DNA from: Candidatus Tectimicrobiota bacterium
GTDB taxonomy: Bacteria; JACPSX01
DNA length: 13,192 nt
Direction: 5' to 3'
Assembly (NCBI GenBank): GCA_016193065.1
Contig: JACPSX010000289.1
Coordinates: 1-13,192, forward strand
The first letter of the stretch is position 1. Every line of letters starts with the position of its first letter. A program made the translations under genes and the position numbers. The notes beneath the pieces are model-generated. The model did not search any database. It was not told where the DNA came from and saw only the letters and a program-made list of their open reading frames with translations. Of this stretch, positions 1 to 7,371 are shown piece by piece.

Positions 1-92
1 TGATGCCGGGCTGGCTGAGCTTCTTCTTCAATGAGGGGCACCCGATGTGGGGGTACGGGAGCGAGAAGATTGTGACCGGGAAGGCGAGATGA
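1..92 (+). CDS. C-terminal end of an unrecognised protein (partial)
   Basis: An open frame enters from the left edge and ends at a TGA at 90-92; about 29 codons are visible, ending EKIVTGKAR. The visible peptide is aromatic and rich in Gly (PGWLSFFFNEG, then PMWGYGS). I do not recognise the family. It lies 81 bp upstream of the pgsB start on the same strand, so it may be the preceding gene of the same operon. A capA/pgsA gene would be a natural neighbour, but the visible residues do not allow that identification. The frame is called coding because of its position and direction, not by homology. Confidence 0.45.
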   Translation, partial: MPGWLSFFFNEGHPMWGYGSEKIVTGKAR

Positions 93-173
93 GCGGGGTC
101 CGGCCCGTCTCGCGCCGCGGCGGGTGGGCTCAGGCGGCCGGGCCGACGGCGGCAGCAAGGATCGGGCGATAGG

Positions 174-1325
174 ATGCTGTATCTCTGGCTTCTGGCAATC
201 GTCCTATTGTTTCTCGTCTGGGAAAAACTCCTCCATGAGAGGCGTATCCGCGCCATCCGGATCCGCATCTTCGTGAACGGCACGAGAGGGAAGACCTCGG
301 TTACGAGGATGATCGCCTCCGCTCTACGCGGGGCGGGAATTCGAACCGTGGCGAAGACGACGGGGGACCGACCGGTCTTCATCCATCCGGATGGGAGAGA
401 GGAAATTCTCCGCCGCCGCGGGCCGGCCCGAATTCAGGAGCAAATCTCCTTCGTCGCCAAGGCGGCCGCGCTGGGGGCCGAGGCGATCGTAGTGGAGTGC
501 ATGGCCGTCGAGCCCCGCCTTCAGTTTGTTTCCGGAGCGAGGATCATCAAGCCCACCGTGGGTGTCATCACGAACGTCAGGGCGGATCATCTGGAGACGA
601 TGGGCGATACGCTGGACGACATTGCGGGGGCTCTCAGCCTGACGATTCCATCCGCGGGAAGTCTGGTCGTCGGCGATCCGTCCTATCTGGATTTTTTTAG
701 AAGAAAGGCGGCAAAGAAGAACACGGTGCTGCGCTCCGCGTGGGCGGCTCCGCAGGGGTTGCACGGCGCCGATCCGGAGCTCCTTTTCCCGGAGAACGCC
801 GCCGTGGCCAGAGAGGTATGTTCGCTCCTGAACGTGAATCTGTCCGGGGAATCGGGTCCTGTAGGGAGGACGGGGGTGGTCAGGGTACCCGTGCGAGGGC
901 GGAGGATCCATTTCGTCGACGCCTTCTCGGCGAACGATGTGCAATCGAGCGCGATCGCGCAGGAGGCGGTTCTAAGCCGGTACGACTGTCCTCGACCGTT
1001 CGTCGCTCTCCTGAACAACCGCGCGGACAGGCCGCTGAGGATGCGCTCGTTCGTGTCCTATCTGTCCGGTCAGGATGGGTACGAGTACATCGTCCTGGTT
1101 GGAGAGAGCCGCTGGTCGGCCCGGAGATTGTTGCGCCGGGAGGGAAGAAGACAAAGGGTTCTGGTTCTCGGGACCCGGGATCCGGCCAAGCTCCTGGATG
1201 AAATTTGCCGCGCGATTTCCCAATCGGAGTTCACCCTTTTCGGATTGGGCAATTTTCGGGGCGTGGGCGCCCGCCTGTCGGACCATCTTTACCGCGAATC
1301 GGAGGATCGGGGTGAATTATGTTGA
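174..1325 (+). CDS. pgsB: Poly-gamma-glutamate synthase PgsB/CapB, Mur-ligase-like
   Basis: 383 aa, close to the roughly 390 aa usual for PgsB/CapB. The family uses ATP to join glutamates through their gamma-carboxyl, working at the inner membrane with PgsC. An N-terminal membrane segment (about residues 2-20) is followed by the nucleotide-binding loop NGTRGKTS (35-42), the family motif KTTGDRP (61-67), the acidic ECMAVEP stretch (108-114) and the Mur-ligase-type TNVRADHLETMG (133-144). These motifs in this order make the call firm. The ATG at 174 is chosen because it begins the membrane segment; the upstream AAGGA at 157-161 is a rather distant ribosome site. The stop overlaps the start of pgsC by 7 bases, which indicates translational coupling. 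The polymer could be capsular, released or an osmolyte; the sequence does not say which. Confidence 0.95.
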   Translation: MLYLWLLAIVLLFLVWEKLLHERRIRAIRIRIFVNGTRGKTSVTRMIASALRGAGIRTVAKTTGDRPVFIHPDGREEILRRRGPARIQEQISFVAKAAALGAEAIVVECMAVEPRLQFVSGARIIKPTVGVITNVRADHLETMGDTLDDIAGALSLTIPSAGSLVVGDPSYLDFFRRKAAKKNTVLRSAWAAPQGLHGADPELLFPENAAVAREVCSLLNVNLSGESGPVGRTGVVRVPVRGRRIHFVDAFSANDVQSSAIAQEAVLSRYDCPRPFVALLNNRADRPLRMRSFVSYLSGQDGYEYIVLVGESRWSARRLLRREGRRQRVLVLGTRDPAKLLDEICRAISQSEFTLFGLGNFRGVGARLSDHLYRESEDRGELC

Positions 1326-1759
1326 CTGAGTCAATCGCTATCGGGCTGGTCGTCGGCTTCCTCTTCTACGAGAGGATCGGATTTTCGCCGGGAGGCCTCG
1401 TTGTTCCGGGGTACGTTGCCCTTTTCCTGGATCGTCCCTTGGTGCTTTTCTGCGCTTTGGCGATCGCCTTTGTCGTCTATGGCGTGGTGCGCCTGCTCGC
1501 CGAAGTGACGATCACCTACAGCCGGCGGCGCTTTCTGCTGATGGTGATTGCCGGTTTTGGATTCCAGCGTGCTCTGGAGGCCCTGGTTTTTCCCGTCGTG
1601 CCTGCAAGCACGGAGATTCAGACGATCGGGTATATAATTCCCGGATTGATTGCGAACGACATGGACCGGCAGCGCGTCGTTCCCACGGTAGCTTCCCTCG
1701 TCATCGTGGCTGTGATCGTGCGTTTGATTCTGATCATTCTGGGTTACATGGGCCGATGA
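1319..1759 (+). CDS. pgsC: Poly-gamma-glutamate biosynthesis membrane protein PgsC/CapC
   Basis: 146 aa, the normal length for PgsC/CapC (about 149). Almost the whole protein is hydrophobic, with roughly four or five membrane segments. The first segment runs into the conserved loop SPGGLVVPGYVAL (about 23-35), which is typical of the family; a second recognisable stretch is GYIIPGLIANDM. PgsC is the obligate membrane partner of PgsB in the ligase complex. It starts inside the last codons of pgsB (7-base overlap) and its TGA overlaps the next gene's ATG by 4 bases, so the three genes are almost certainly one transcript. Confidence 0.93.
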   Translation: MLTESIAIGLVVGFLFYERIGFSPGGLVVPGYVALFLDRPLVLFCALAIAFVVYGVVRLLAEVTITYSRRRFLLMVIAGFGFQRALEALVFPVVPASTEIQTIGYIIPGLIANDMDRQRVVPTVASLVIVAVIVRLILIILGYMGR

Positions 1760-2841
1760 ACTCCGATCGGATGAGGAAGATGCGAACTTCGCGGATTCTG
1801 CTCATTGCTCTTTGCGCCGTCGCCGTCCAGCTCGGGGTGGACGGCTCCAGGGCCTTCGTGCGTGATCCCGTCCTTGAAGACATGACGGCCGCCGCGAGAC
1901 TTGCAAAACGCGCCATGGAGATCCTCAAAGAAGAAAGTGTGAAAAGGGGAATTGCGATCGATCATGGAACGGACCCGAATGAAACCGGGCTTATCGGGGC
2001 GGAGTATTCGGATCTGACCACGACGCTGGGATCGCTTGAATCCAAGAGAACATCAACAAATCCGAACTTCGCCGGGATCGTCGTGGAAATGCTTCACAGG
2101 GCTGGCGCAAAGCAAGGGGAGCAGGTCGCCGTAAGCCTTTCGGGGTCCTTTCCGGCCCTGAACGTAGCCGTATTTTCCGCGCTTCAGGTTTTGAAACTGC
2201 GACCGATTCTGATCAGTTCGGTGGGGGCCTCCGCATACGGGGCCAATGATCCAGAGTGGACATGGTTGGATATGGAAAGGAGTCTGAGAGAGAGGGAAGT
2301 GTTCCCATATGCTTCGAGAGCGGCATCGCTGGGGGGCATCGCCGAGGGCGGGGGCGGTTTGGGGGAGCACGGGATCCTGATGGGATTGGCCGCTATACAC
2401 CGAAACGGGGTTCGGCATCTGGATGAGAGAGGGTCCGCGACCCTGGGAAACGATATAAAAATCCATGTGTCGCTCTATGAGTCTGAACTGGGCAGGGAAA
2501 AACTGGCGGCGTTTATCAACGTCGGCGGCTCGTTGACGTCCCTGGGAGAATGCCGTGATGCCGGCTCCCTCCCCGTCGGTCTGGTGCTCAAGCTCCCCAG
2601 GTCGACATGTCCCGGGAGGGGGCTGATTTCGCAAATGGCCGAGAAGGGCGTACCCGTAATCCACCTGCTGAACATCAGGCGCATCGCAACTCGCTACGGC
2701 CTGCCGGTTGATCCGATCCCCCTGCCTCCCGTTCCTGACGGGAAAGCGATGAGGCCGGGTAAGTATTCTCTTCCCGTTGTCCTGACTGGACTGGTCGTTT
2801 TGTTGGCGGCATTGTCCCTTGAATTCCGGAAAAAGGACTAA
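1756..2841 (+). CDS. Poly-gamma-glutamate system protein (PgsW-like), two membrane anchors
   Basis: 361 aa. It begins with a charged N-terminus and a hydrophobic segment (about 12-28), continues with a long soluble region and ends with a second hydrophobic segment (about 337-356) followed by a short RKKD tail. The large middle domain is therefore probably periplasmic. Visible conserved-looking stretches are SLSGSFPALN (127-136), YGANDPEWTW (161-170), the glycine-rich GGIAEGGGGLGEHG (193-206) and FINVGGSLTSLG (253-264). From memory this matches the family annotated as 'poly-gamma-glutamate system protein', found beside capB/capC in proteobacteria and spirochaetes. Its biochemical role is not established. 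The 4-base ATGA overlap with pgsC ties it to the same operon. A role in polymer export, anchoring or processing is inference from position only. Confidence 0.8.
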   Translation: MNSDRMRKMRTSRILLIALCAVAVQLGVDGSRAFVRDPVLEDMTAAARLAKRAMEILKEESVKRGIAIDHGTDPNETGLIGAEYSDLTTTLGSLESKRTSTNPNFAGIVVEMLHRAGAKQGEQVAVSLSGSFPALNVAVFSALQVLKLRPILISSVGASAYGANDPEWTWLDMERSLREREVFPYASRAASLGGIAEGGGGLGEHGILMGLAAIHRNGVRHLDERGSATLGNDIKIHVSLYESELGREKLAAFINVGGSLTSLGECRDAGSLPVGLVLKLPRSTCPGRGLISQMAEKGVPVIHLLNIRRIATRYGLPVDPIPLPPVPDGKAMRPGKYSLPVVLTGLVVLLAALSLEFRKKD

Positions 2842-2861
2842 ACCTGTCACAAAAATGCCCG

Positions 2862-2910
2862 GTTTACCTCCTCCCTACACCCCTCAGGGGGGTATGGAGG
2901 AAGAGGGGAA
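2862..2910. repeat. Imperfect inverted repeat between convergent genes
   Basis: A pyrimidine-rich arm (CCTCCTCCC from 2867, then CACCCCT) faces a purine-rich arm (AGGGG near 2885, then GGAGG and AAGAGG up to about 2907). Together they can form an imperfect hairpin directly 3' of the pgs operon. It abuts the C6/G6 palindrome at 2928-2973; the two may be parts of one intergenic repeat unit. There is no T-run, so terminator action on its own is doubtful. Confidence 0.45.
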
Positions 2911-2927
2911 TTGTTGTTCGCCTTGCG

Positions 2928-2973
2928 AAATCCCCCCTTCCCCCCTTTTTAAAGGGGGGAACAGGGGGATTTT
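2928..2973. terminator. C6/G6 palindromic repeat, likely bidirectional terminator
   Basis: The left half reads AAAT-C6-TT-C6-T5 and the right half AAA-G6-AACA-G5-ATTTT, so the arms pair over about 20 bases with a very short loop. T-runs follow the stem on either strand. It lies 3 bp beyond the stop of the minus-strand phosphofructokinase gene and 86 bp after the pgs operon, the right place to end both convergent transcripts. The sequence is a member of a repeat family: a clearly related copy lies at 11921-11957. Terminator function is inferred from structure and place. Confidence 0.65.
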
Positions 2974-2975
2974 CT

Positions 2976-4136
2976 TCAGTACAGGAACATGGGCTTGTTG
3001 AGAACGCGGGTGACCTTGGGCTTGTAGTTCTCCACGTCGTACAACTCATCTATGTCCACCCGCTTCACGCCCTGCGTCAGCGTCTCGATGGGCAGGGTCG
3101 TGTACTTTCCCTCCCTTAACGCGACCATCTTGCCGTAGTCCTTCTTCAGGGCCAGATCCGTGGCCAGATTCGCAAAGCTGATCGCCACCATACGGTCCAG
3201 AGCATCGGGCTCCCCGCTCCTCATCAAATAGGCCACTTTCTGATAGACCGTACGGACGCCGAGGATTTCCTTGATGGCCTCTTCCGTCAGCGCGCCGATG
3301 CCGCCCAGCTTCCGATGCCCGTAGGCATCCTGCTGACCGTACTCGACGACGTTCCCCCCGATCATCTGTGCCCCCTCGGAAATGGTCATGATGGCGTAGT
3401 TGCTTGGATTCCTCTGTTTGTCCTCCCAGAGGAACCGGGCCAATTTGTCGGGATCGAACGGCACCTCCGAGATAATCGCCCGGTCCACCCCGGCCAGATA
3501 CGCGGAGATCAGGGACGTTTCACCGGAATTCCTGCCAAACAGTTCGACCACGGCGATGCGCTCGTGGGATCCGGCGACTGTGCGAAGCGCGGTGATGAAA
3601 TCCACGCTGCGGGTCACCGCCGTCGAGAAGCCGATACAGTAGTCAGTACCGTACACGTCGTTATCCATGGTCTTGGGGATGGCGATGATCGGGACTCCCT
3701 CCTTATGCAGGCGGAGAGAGTAACTCTGCGTATCATCGCCGCCGATGCTGATCAGCACGTCCAGCTTCAGGTGCTCGATCACCTTCAAGACGTGAAGAGT
3801 GAAATTCACTGGTTCCTTCTCCTCGAGGAGACCGTGCTCCGGCATGCGCAGGTACGCGGGGATCTCTTTTTTTTCCACCGCTGCTGGGTTGGTCCGGGAG
3901 GTATGCAGGAATGTCCCTCCCGTGCGGTCCACCGTCCGGGTGTTCGCTTTGCTCAGCGGCAACGTCAGCTTTCTACTCTGCTCGGGCGCATCGATGTTGT
4001 ACTCCAGCAGTCCCGCCCAGCCGCGTCGGATACCAATGATCTCAGCTCCTGCATCCGTCGCATGATAGACAACCGCCTTAATACAAGCGTTTAAACCGGG
4101 GACATCCCCACCGCCGGTTAAGATTCCAATTCTCAT
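2976..4136 (-). CDS. pfp: 6-phosphofructokinase, PPi-type residues
   Basis: 386 aa from the preferred start. It phosphorylates fructose 6-phosphate at C1 (cytosolic glycolysis, or the reversible PPi reaction). The phosphate-donor loop opens the protein ([13 protein letters not shown], 4-16). GGDDT (132-136) carries Asp135 where ATP-using E. coli PfkA has Gly104, and PKTMDND (154-160) carries Lys155 where PfkA has Gly124; both changes are the established marks of PPi-dependent enzymes. Asp158 is the expected catalytic base. FGRNSGE (200-206) fills the substrate-binding position. Start: the ATG at 4136-4134 is preceded by GGAGGT nine bases upstream, and the canonical domain begins at that Met. 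The frame stays open for 97 more codons upstream, to an ATG at 4427. The gene converges on the pgs operon and diverges from the molybdenum enzyme operon. Donor use is predicted, not proven. Confidence 0.88.
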   Translation of the reverse strand: MRIGILTGGGDVPGLNACIKAVVYHATDAGAEIIGIRRGWAGLLEYNIDAPEQSRKLTLPLSKANTRTVDRTGGTFLHTSRTNPAAVEKKEIPAYLRMPEHGLLEEKEPVNFTLHVLKVIEHLKLDVLISIGGDDTQSYSLRLHKEGVPIIAIPKTMDNDVYGTDYCIGFSTAVTRSVDFITALRTVAGSHERIAVVELFGRNSGETSLISAYLAGVDRAIISEVPFDPDKLARFLWEDKQRNPSNYAIMTISEGAQMIGGNVVEYGQQDAYGHRKLGGIGALTEEAIKEILGVRTVYQKVAYLMRSGEPDALDRMVAISFANLATDLALKKDYGKMVALREGKYTTLPIETLTQGVKRVDIDELYDVENYKPKVTRVLNKPMFLY

Positions 4137-4510
4137 GGTGCTTTTACCTCCAAAGACCGAACTGCGACCGGGTTCCGCCCCGGCTTTCAAGTTGCATAGT
4201 AAAAAGGTACATCGCCTTTCCTTAATTGCCACATCTTTTAGTCCTGGTTTGACCTTGAGCTCCTCAAACCTGGCTCGGTTGACCCAGGAAAATAAAGCAA
4301 TCACATCATTTACGCTTTTCCATTTTCCGGAGTAATCTTTCCCTATCCAATAAACCAAAGGACACGTCCCGATCATGCCACCCTTGCGGTACGCTTCTCT
4401 TGCTTCCCGAAGAGGATTTCTATTCATTTTTTGCGATCCTGAAGAAGTGAGTCCGACCAGGCTTTAGGGCCTGTCGGCAAAATCTGTCTGCGCGAAAGGA
4501 GGTGAAAACC
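4137..4510. other. Divergent intergenic region between pfk and the Mo-hydroxylase operon
   Basis: This 374-bp gap must hold the promoters of both divergent units. It contains the strong ribosome site of the phosphofructokinase (AGGTAAAAG on the minus strand, just above 4136), the AAAGGAGGTG of the [2Fe-2S] gene (4495-4504) and a dyad at 4453-4477. The minus-strand phosphofructokinase frame has no stop up to 4427 and has an AGGA nine bases before an ATG there, so a 97-residue N-terminal extension cannot be ruled out. I see no convincing -35/-10 pair. Confidence 0.5.
4453..4477 (+). promoter_or_regulatory. Leader hairpin or operator dyad upstream of the Mo-hydroxylase operon
   Basis: CCGACCAGGC pairs with GCCTGTCGG-type bases in a nine-pair stem with one bulged C (4458) and a TTTAGG loop. 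It ends 33 bases before the ATG of the [2Fe-2S] gene and 17 bases before its ribosome site. It could be an operator dyad or a hairpin in the leader RNA. No T-run follows it on the plus strand. Function is unknown. Confidence 0.35.
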
Positions 4511-5137
4511 ATGAAGGAAAAAGACAACGACTCCTCCAAGAAATCGTCTTTGATGACTCGCCGGACGTTCCTGAAAGGGGGAGCCCTCACAACGGCTGCC
4601 CTCTCCACCGGGGTGCTTGGGGCCGAGGTTGGTGAGGCCCACCTCGCTCTGGAAGACTATCCCTCGGCATTAAAAAGGGCCACGGTGACCCTGAAGGTGA
4701 ACGGCCTGCGCCACCGCCTGGAGGTGGAACCCAGAACCACCCTGCTGGAAGTCCTCCGGGAAGAGCTCCAGCTCACGGGCACCAAAAAGGGGTGCGACCG
4801 GGGCCAGTGCGGCTCCTGCACGGTACTGCTCAATGGCCGCCCTGTCTACTCCTGTCTGTCTCTGGCCATTGAGGCGGTGGGCAAGGAGATTCTCACCATC
4901 GAGGGGATCTCGGACGGGGAGACGCTGCACCCCGTGCAGCGGGCCTTCGTCCAGGAGATGGGGCTGCAGTGCGGCTTTTGCAGTCCGGGGCAGATCCTGG
5001 CCACCGTGGCTCTCCTGGGCAAGAACCCCAGCCCCAGCGAGGCCCAGATCCGCCAGGCCCTGGCCGGGAATCTTTGCCGCTGCGGCGCTTACCCCATGAT
5101 CTTCAAATCGGTGCAAACGGCAGCGCGCCTGCGCTAG
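4511..5137 (+). CDS. Tat-exported [2Fe-2S] subunit of a molybdenum hydroxylase (PaoA-like)
   Basis: 208 aa. The N-terminus carries a twin-arginine signal, TRRTFLKGG (16-24), then a hydrophobic Ala/Leu stretch to about 38, so the folded complex should be exported to the periplasm. A plant-type ferredoxin domain follows with C95, C100, C103 and C115 (GCDRGQCGSC), then the helical domain of the second [2Fe-2S] cluster with C154, C157, C189 and C191 (QCGFCSPGQ, LCRCGAYP). This is the electron-transfer subunit of xanthine-oxidase-family enzymes. Start: the ATG at 4511 lies eight bases after GGAGG (4498-4502); the in-frame GTG at 4502 sits inside the ribosome site and is rejected. It is the first gene of a three-gene operon. 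A Tat signal on this subunit is the arrangement known for E. coli PaoA. Confidence 0.92.
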   Translation: MKEKDNDSSKKSSLMTRRTFLKGGALTTAALSTGVLGAEVGEAHLALEDYPSALKRATVTLKVNGLRHRLEVEPRTTLLEVLREELQLTGTKKGCDRGQCGSCTVLLNGRPVYSCLSLAIEAVGKEILTIEGISDGETLHPVQRAFVQEMGLQCGFCSPGQILATVALLGKNPSPSEAQIRQALAGNLCRCGAYPMIFKSVQTAARLR

Positions 5138-5155
5138 AGAAAGGGGGGAAATCCC

Positions 5156-7351
5156 GTGGCCGAAACCTTTTCCATAATCGGAAAGCCTTTGCCACCTCAC
5201 GACGGGGCGGACAGGGTCTGCGGAAGAGCGGAGTACACCGCCGACGTAAAGCTCCCCGGTCTCCTGTACGCCAAGATCCTGCGCAGCCCTTATCCTCACG
5301 CCAGGGTGACCAAGCTGGACACCCGCAAAGCAGCGGCTCTGCCCGGGGTCAAAGCCGTTCTGACCTTCAGAGACGTGGCCGCTGTTCCCGCCGGTCCTGC
5401 CCTGGGGAAGCAGAAAAGCGTGCTTGGCGAGACGGTCCGCTTTGTCGGGGACGGCGTGGCTGCCGTAGCCGCCGTCCGGGAATCCATCGCCGAGGACGCT
5501 CTGCGGCTCATCGAGGTGGAGTATGAGCGCCTCCCCTTTGTCCTGGACCCCGAGGAAGCCCTGAAACCCGAAGCTCCCAAAATCTATCCCGAGGGGAACT
5601 TGCTCGGGGGGAAGCCGCTCGTCTTCAATCGGGGGGATGTCGAAAAAGGGTTTGCCGAGGCGGACCGGATCTTTGAAGAAACCTATACGACCCCCATTGG
5701 AGTCGGCAATGCCATGGAGCCCCGGGCCACGCTGGCTCGTTGGGAGAGGGGGAAACTGACCGTCTGGCTTTCCAGCCAGGCTCCTTTTGGGGCCAGAGCC
5801 TACCTGGCCTCAGCCCTCAAGATGCCCGAGAACCGCGTCCGCGTCATTTCCACCTATGTAGGGGGAGGCTGGGGGACAAAGGCCGGTCCCCACGGAGACG
5901 AGGCGGTCTGTGCGTTGCTGGCCAAAAAGGCCGGCGCGCCGGTTCTTCTCAACTTCACCCGAGAAGAGGAGATGCTGTGCGCCCACATCCGGTATGCCAT
6001 GAAGATGACCTTCAAGGCCGGGATCAAGAGAGACGGCACACTGACGACCCTCTCCGTGAAGATGATCGGTAATCAGGGTGCTTACGCCTCCGCCTTTGGA
6101 GATCTGGGCACCCAGGCGACCCATCTCTACCAGATCCCGAACCTGCGGACGGAGCGCTACCGGGTGCACACGAACACTCCCAGTGCAGGACCTGTGCGAG
6201 GCGTGGGGGACCCCTATGAAACCTTTGCTCTGGAGCAGCTCGTGGACATGATGGCCCACGAATTGGGCCTGGATCCGTTGCAGGTGCACCTGAAAAACAT
6301 CGTCCGCACGGGTACCGACATCGATGGCTCCAAGGTTTCCAGTTCGGGGCTGGAGGAGTGCATCCGGAAAGGAGCTGAAAAAATCCGCTGGGAAAGCAGG
6401 GGAAAACCGGGAGCCGCTGCAGGAAGCAAGAAGCGGGGCCTGGGGATGGCCCTCACGGATCGCACGGGCGGAGTCGGACCCTCGTCGGCCGTGGTCAAGA
6501 TCAACTTCGATGGCAGCGTGAACCTCCTGATGGGGGCTACCGACATCGGCACGGGGAGCCGCACTTCCATCTGCCAGGTGGTGGCCGAGGTGCTCGGCGT
6601 GGATCTAAAGGATATCACGGTGACTTCCTCGGACACGGAGATGGTCCCCTTCTGCCCCGGCACCTTTGGGAGCCGCGTCATGCATACGGCCGGCAAAGCG
6701 GCTTATGAGGCGGCGCTGGAAGCCCGAAAGAAGCTGTTTGCCGCGGCGGCATCTCAACTGAAGGCCCGGCTCGAGGAACTGGAAATCCGGGATCACGTGA
6801 TCTCCGTTCTGGGAGCGCCGGACCGCAAGATTCCACTGAAGGAAGTGACCCAGAAAGCAGGTGTCATGTTCATCGGCAGTGCCAGCACCATGCAACCCGT
6901 GAGACCGCAGACGGCAAGGCAGTACGGCGCCCAGTTTGCGGAAGTGGAGGTGGACACGGAGACCGGTCAAGTGGCGGTCCTCCGGGTGGTGGCTGCTCAC
7001 GATGTAGGAAGGGCCATCAACCCGCAAATCATCGACAATCAGATCGAAGGGGGAGTCATCCAGGGGATCGGGATGGCCTTTTCCGAGCGGCTCCTCTTCG
7101 ACCGGGCGACGGGGATTCCCCTCAACGCCGATCTCCTCGACTTCAAGGTTCCCACGATGATGGAGCTCACGGTGATCGAACCGATCCTGGTGGAGGCGAA
7201 CAACCCCTTGGGACCCTTTGGCGCCAAAGGGGTGGGAGAGGGGCCGGTCCAAATTCCCATGGCTGCCATTGCCAATGCTTTCTTTAACGCTACTGGCCGC
7301 CGGATCAAGGAGCTCCCCATGACCCGCGGCATAGTGCTGGCAGCCCTCTAG
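5156..7351 (+). CDS. Molybdopterin-binding catalytic subunit, xanthine oxidase family (PaoC-like)
   Basis: 731 aa. This is the large subunit that hydroxylates an aldehyde or N-heterocycle at a molybdenum-cytosine-dinucleotide-type centre. The N-terminal aldehyde oxidase a/b-hammerhead domain (about 15-130; RVCGRAEYTADVKLPGLLYAK) is followed by the Mo-cofactor domains with VGGGWGTK (235-242), GPVRGVG (345-351), a QGIGMAF segment and the C-terminal GAKGVGEG (689-696). Glu695 is the expected catalytic glutamate. The length suits the compact PaoC/YagR-type subunits, not the longer xanthine dehydrogenases. The CoxL signature AYRCSFR is absent, so it is not a CO dehydrogenase. It starts at GTG 5156 after AAAGGGGGG, 18 bp beyond the [2Fe-2S] gene. 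It has no signal of its own and would be carried out by its Tat-tagged partner. The substrate is unknown; aromatic aldehydes are a reasonable guess. Confidence 0.92.
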   Translation: MAETFSIIGKPLPPHDGADRVCGRAEYTADVKLPGLLYAKILRSPYPHARVTKLDTRKAAALPGVKAVLTFRDVAAVPAGPALGKQKSVLGETVRFVGDGVAAVAAVRESIAEDALRLIEVEYERLPFVLDPEEALKPEAPKIYPEGNLLGGKPLVFNRGDVEKGFAEADRIFEETYTTPIGVGNAMEPRATLARWERGKLTVWLSSQAPFGARAYLASALKMPENRVRVISTYVGGGWGTKAGPHGDEAVCALLAKKAGAPVLLNFTREEEMLCAHIRYAMKMTFKAGIKRDGTLTTLSVKMIGNQGAYASAFGDLGTQATHLYQIPNLRTERYRVHTNTPSAGPVRGVGDPYETFALEQLVDMMAHELGLDPLQVHLKNIVRTGTDIDGSKVSSSGLEECIRKGAEKIRWESRGKPGAAAGSKKRGLGMALTDRTGGVGPSSAVVKINFDGSVNLLMGATDIGTGSRTSICQVVAEVLGVDLKDITVTSSDTEMVPFCPGTFGSRVMHTAGKAAYEAALEARKKLFAAAASQLKARLEELEIRDHVISVLGAPDRKIPLKEVTQKAGVMFIGSASTMQPVRPQTARQYGAQFAEVEVDTETGQVAVLRVVAAHDVGRAINPQIIDNQIEGGVIQGIGMAFSERLLFDRATGIPLNADLLDFKVPTMMELTVIEPILVEANNPLGPFGAKGVGEGPVQIPMAAIANAFFNATGRRIKELPMTRGIVLAAL

Positions 7352-7371
7352 GCGGAAGGGAGGTGAGTGAG

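Noticed and set aside
20-38. CTTCAATGAGGGG near the left edge also occurs at 10711-10723 in the hydrolase pseudogene.
   Set aside because: A 13-base match with no similarity on either side is expected by chance for common codons (Phe-Asn-Glu-Gly).
3315-4094. Long open frames opposite or inside known genes, such as 3315-4094 (+), 2053-2850 (-), 7348-8397 (-), 8440-9441 (-) and 10735-11856 (+).
   Set aside because: They lie over genes with clear family motifs, have low-complexity Arg/Gly/Pro-rich translations typical of GC-rich shadow frames, and resemble no known family.
4502-4504. GTG as the start of the [2Fe-2S] gene; the same situation at GTG 7363 (FAD gene) and GTG 9787 (cupin gene).
   Set aside because: Each GTG is part of or overlaps the Shine-Dalgarno sequence that serves the ATG nine bases further on.
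5156-7351. Carbon monoxide dehydrogenase large subunit (CoxL) as identity of the Mo subunit.
   Set aside because: The CoxL active-site loop AYRCSFR is missing and the protein is shorter than CoxL; the Tat signal on the small subunit and the Fe-S insert in the FAD subunit point to the PaoABC group.
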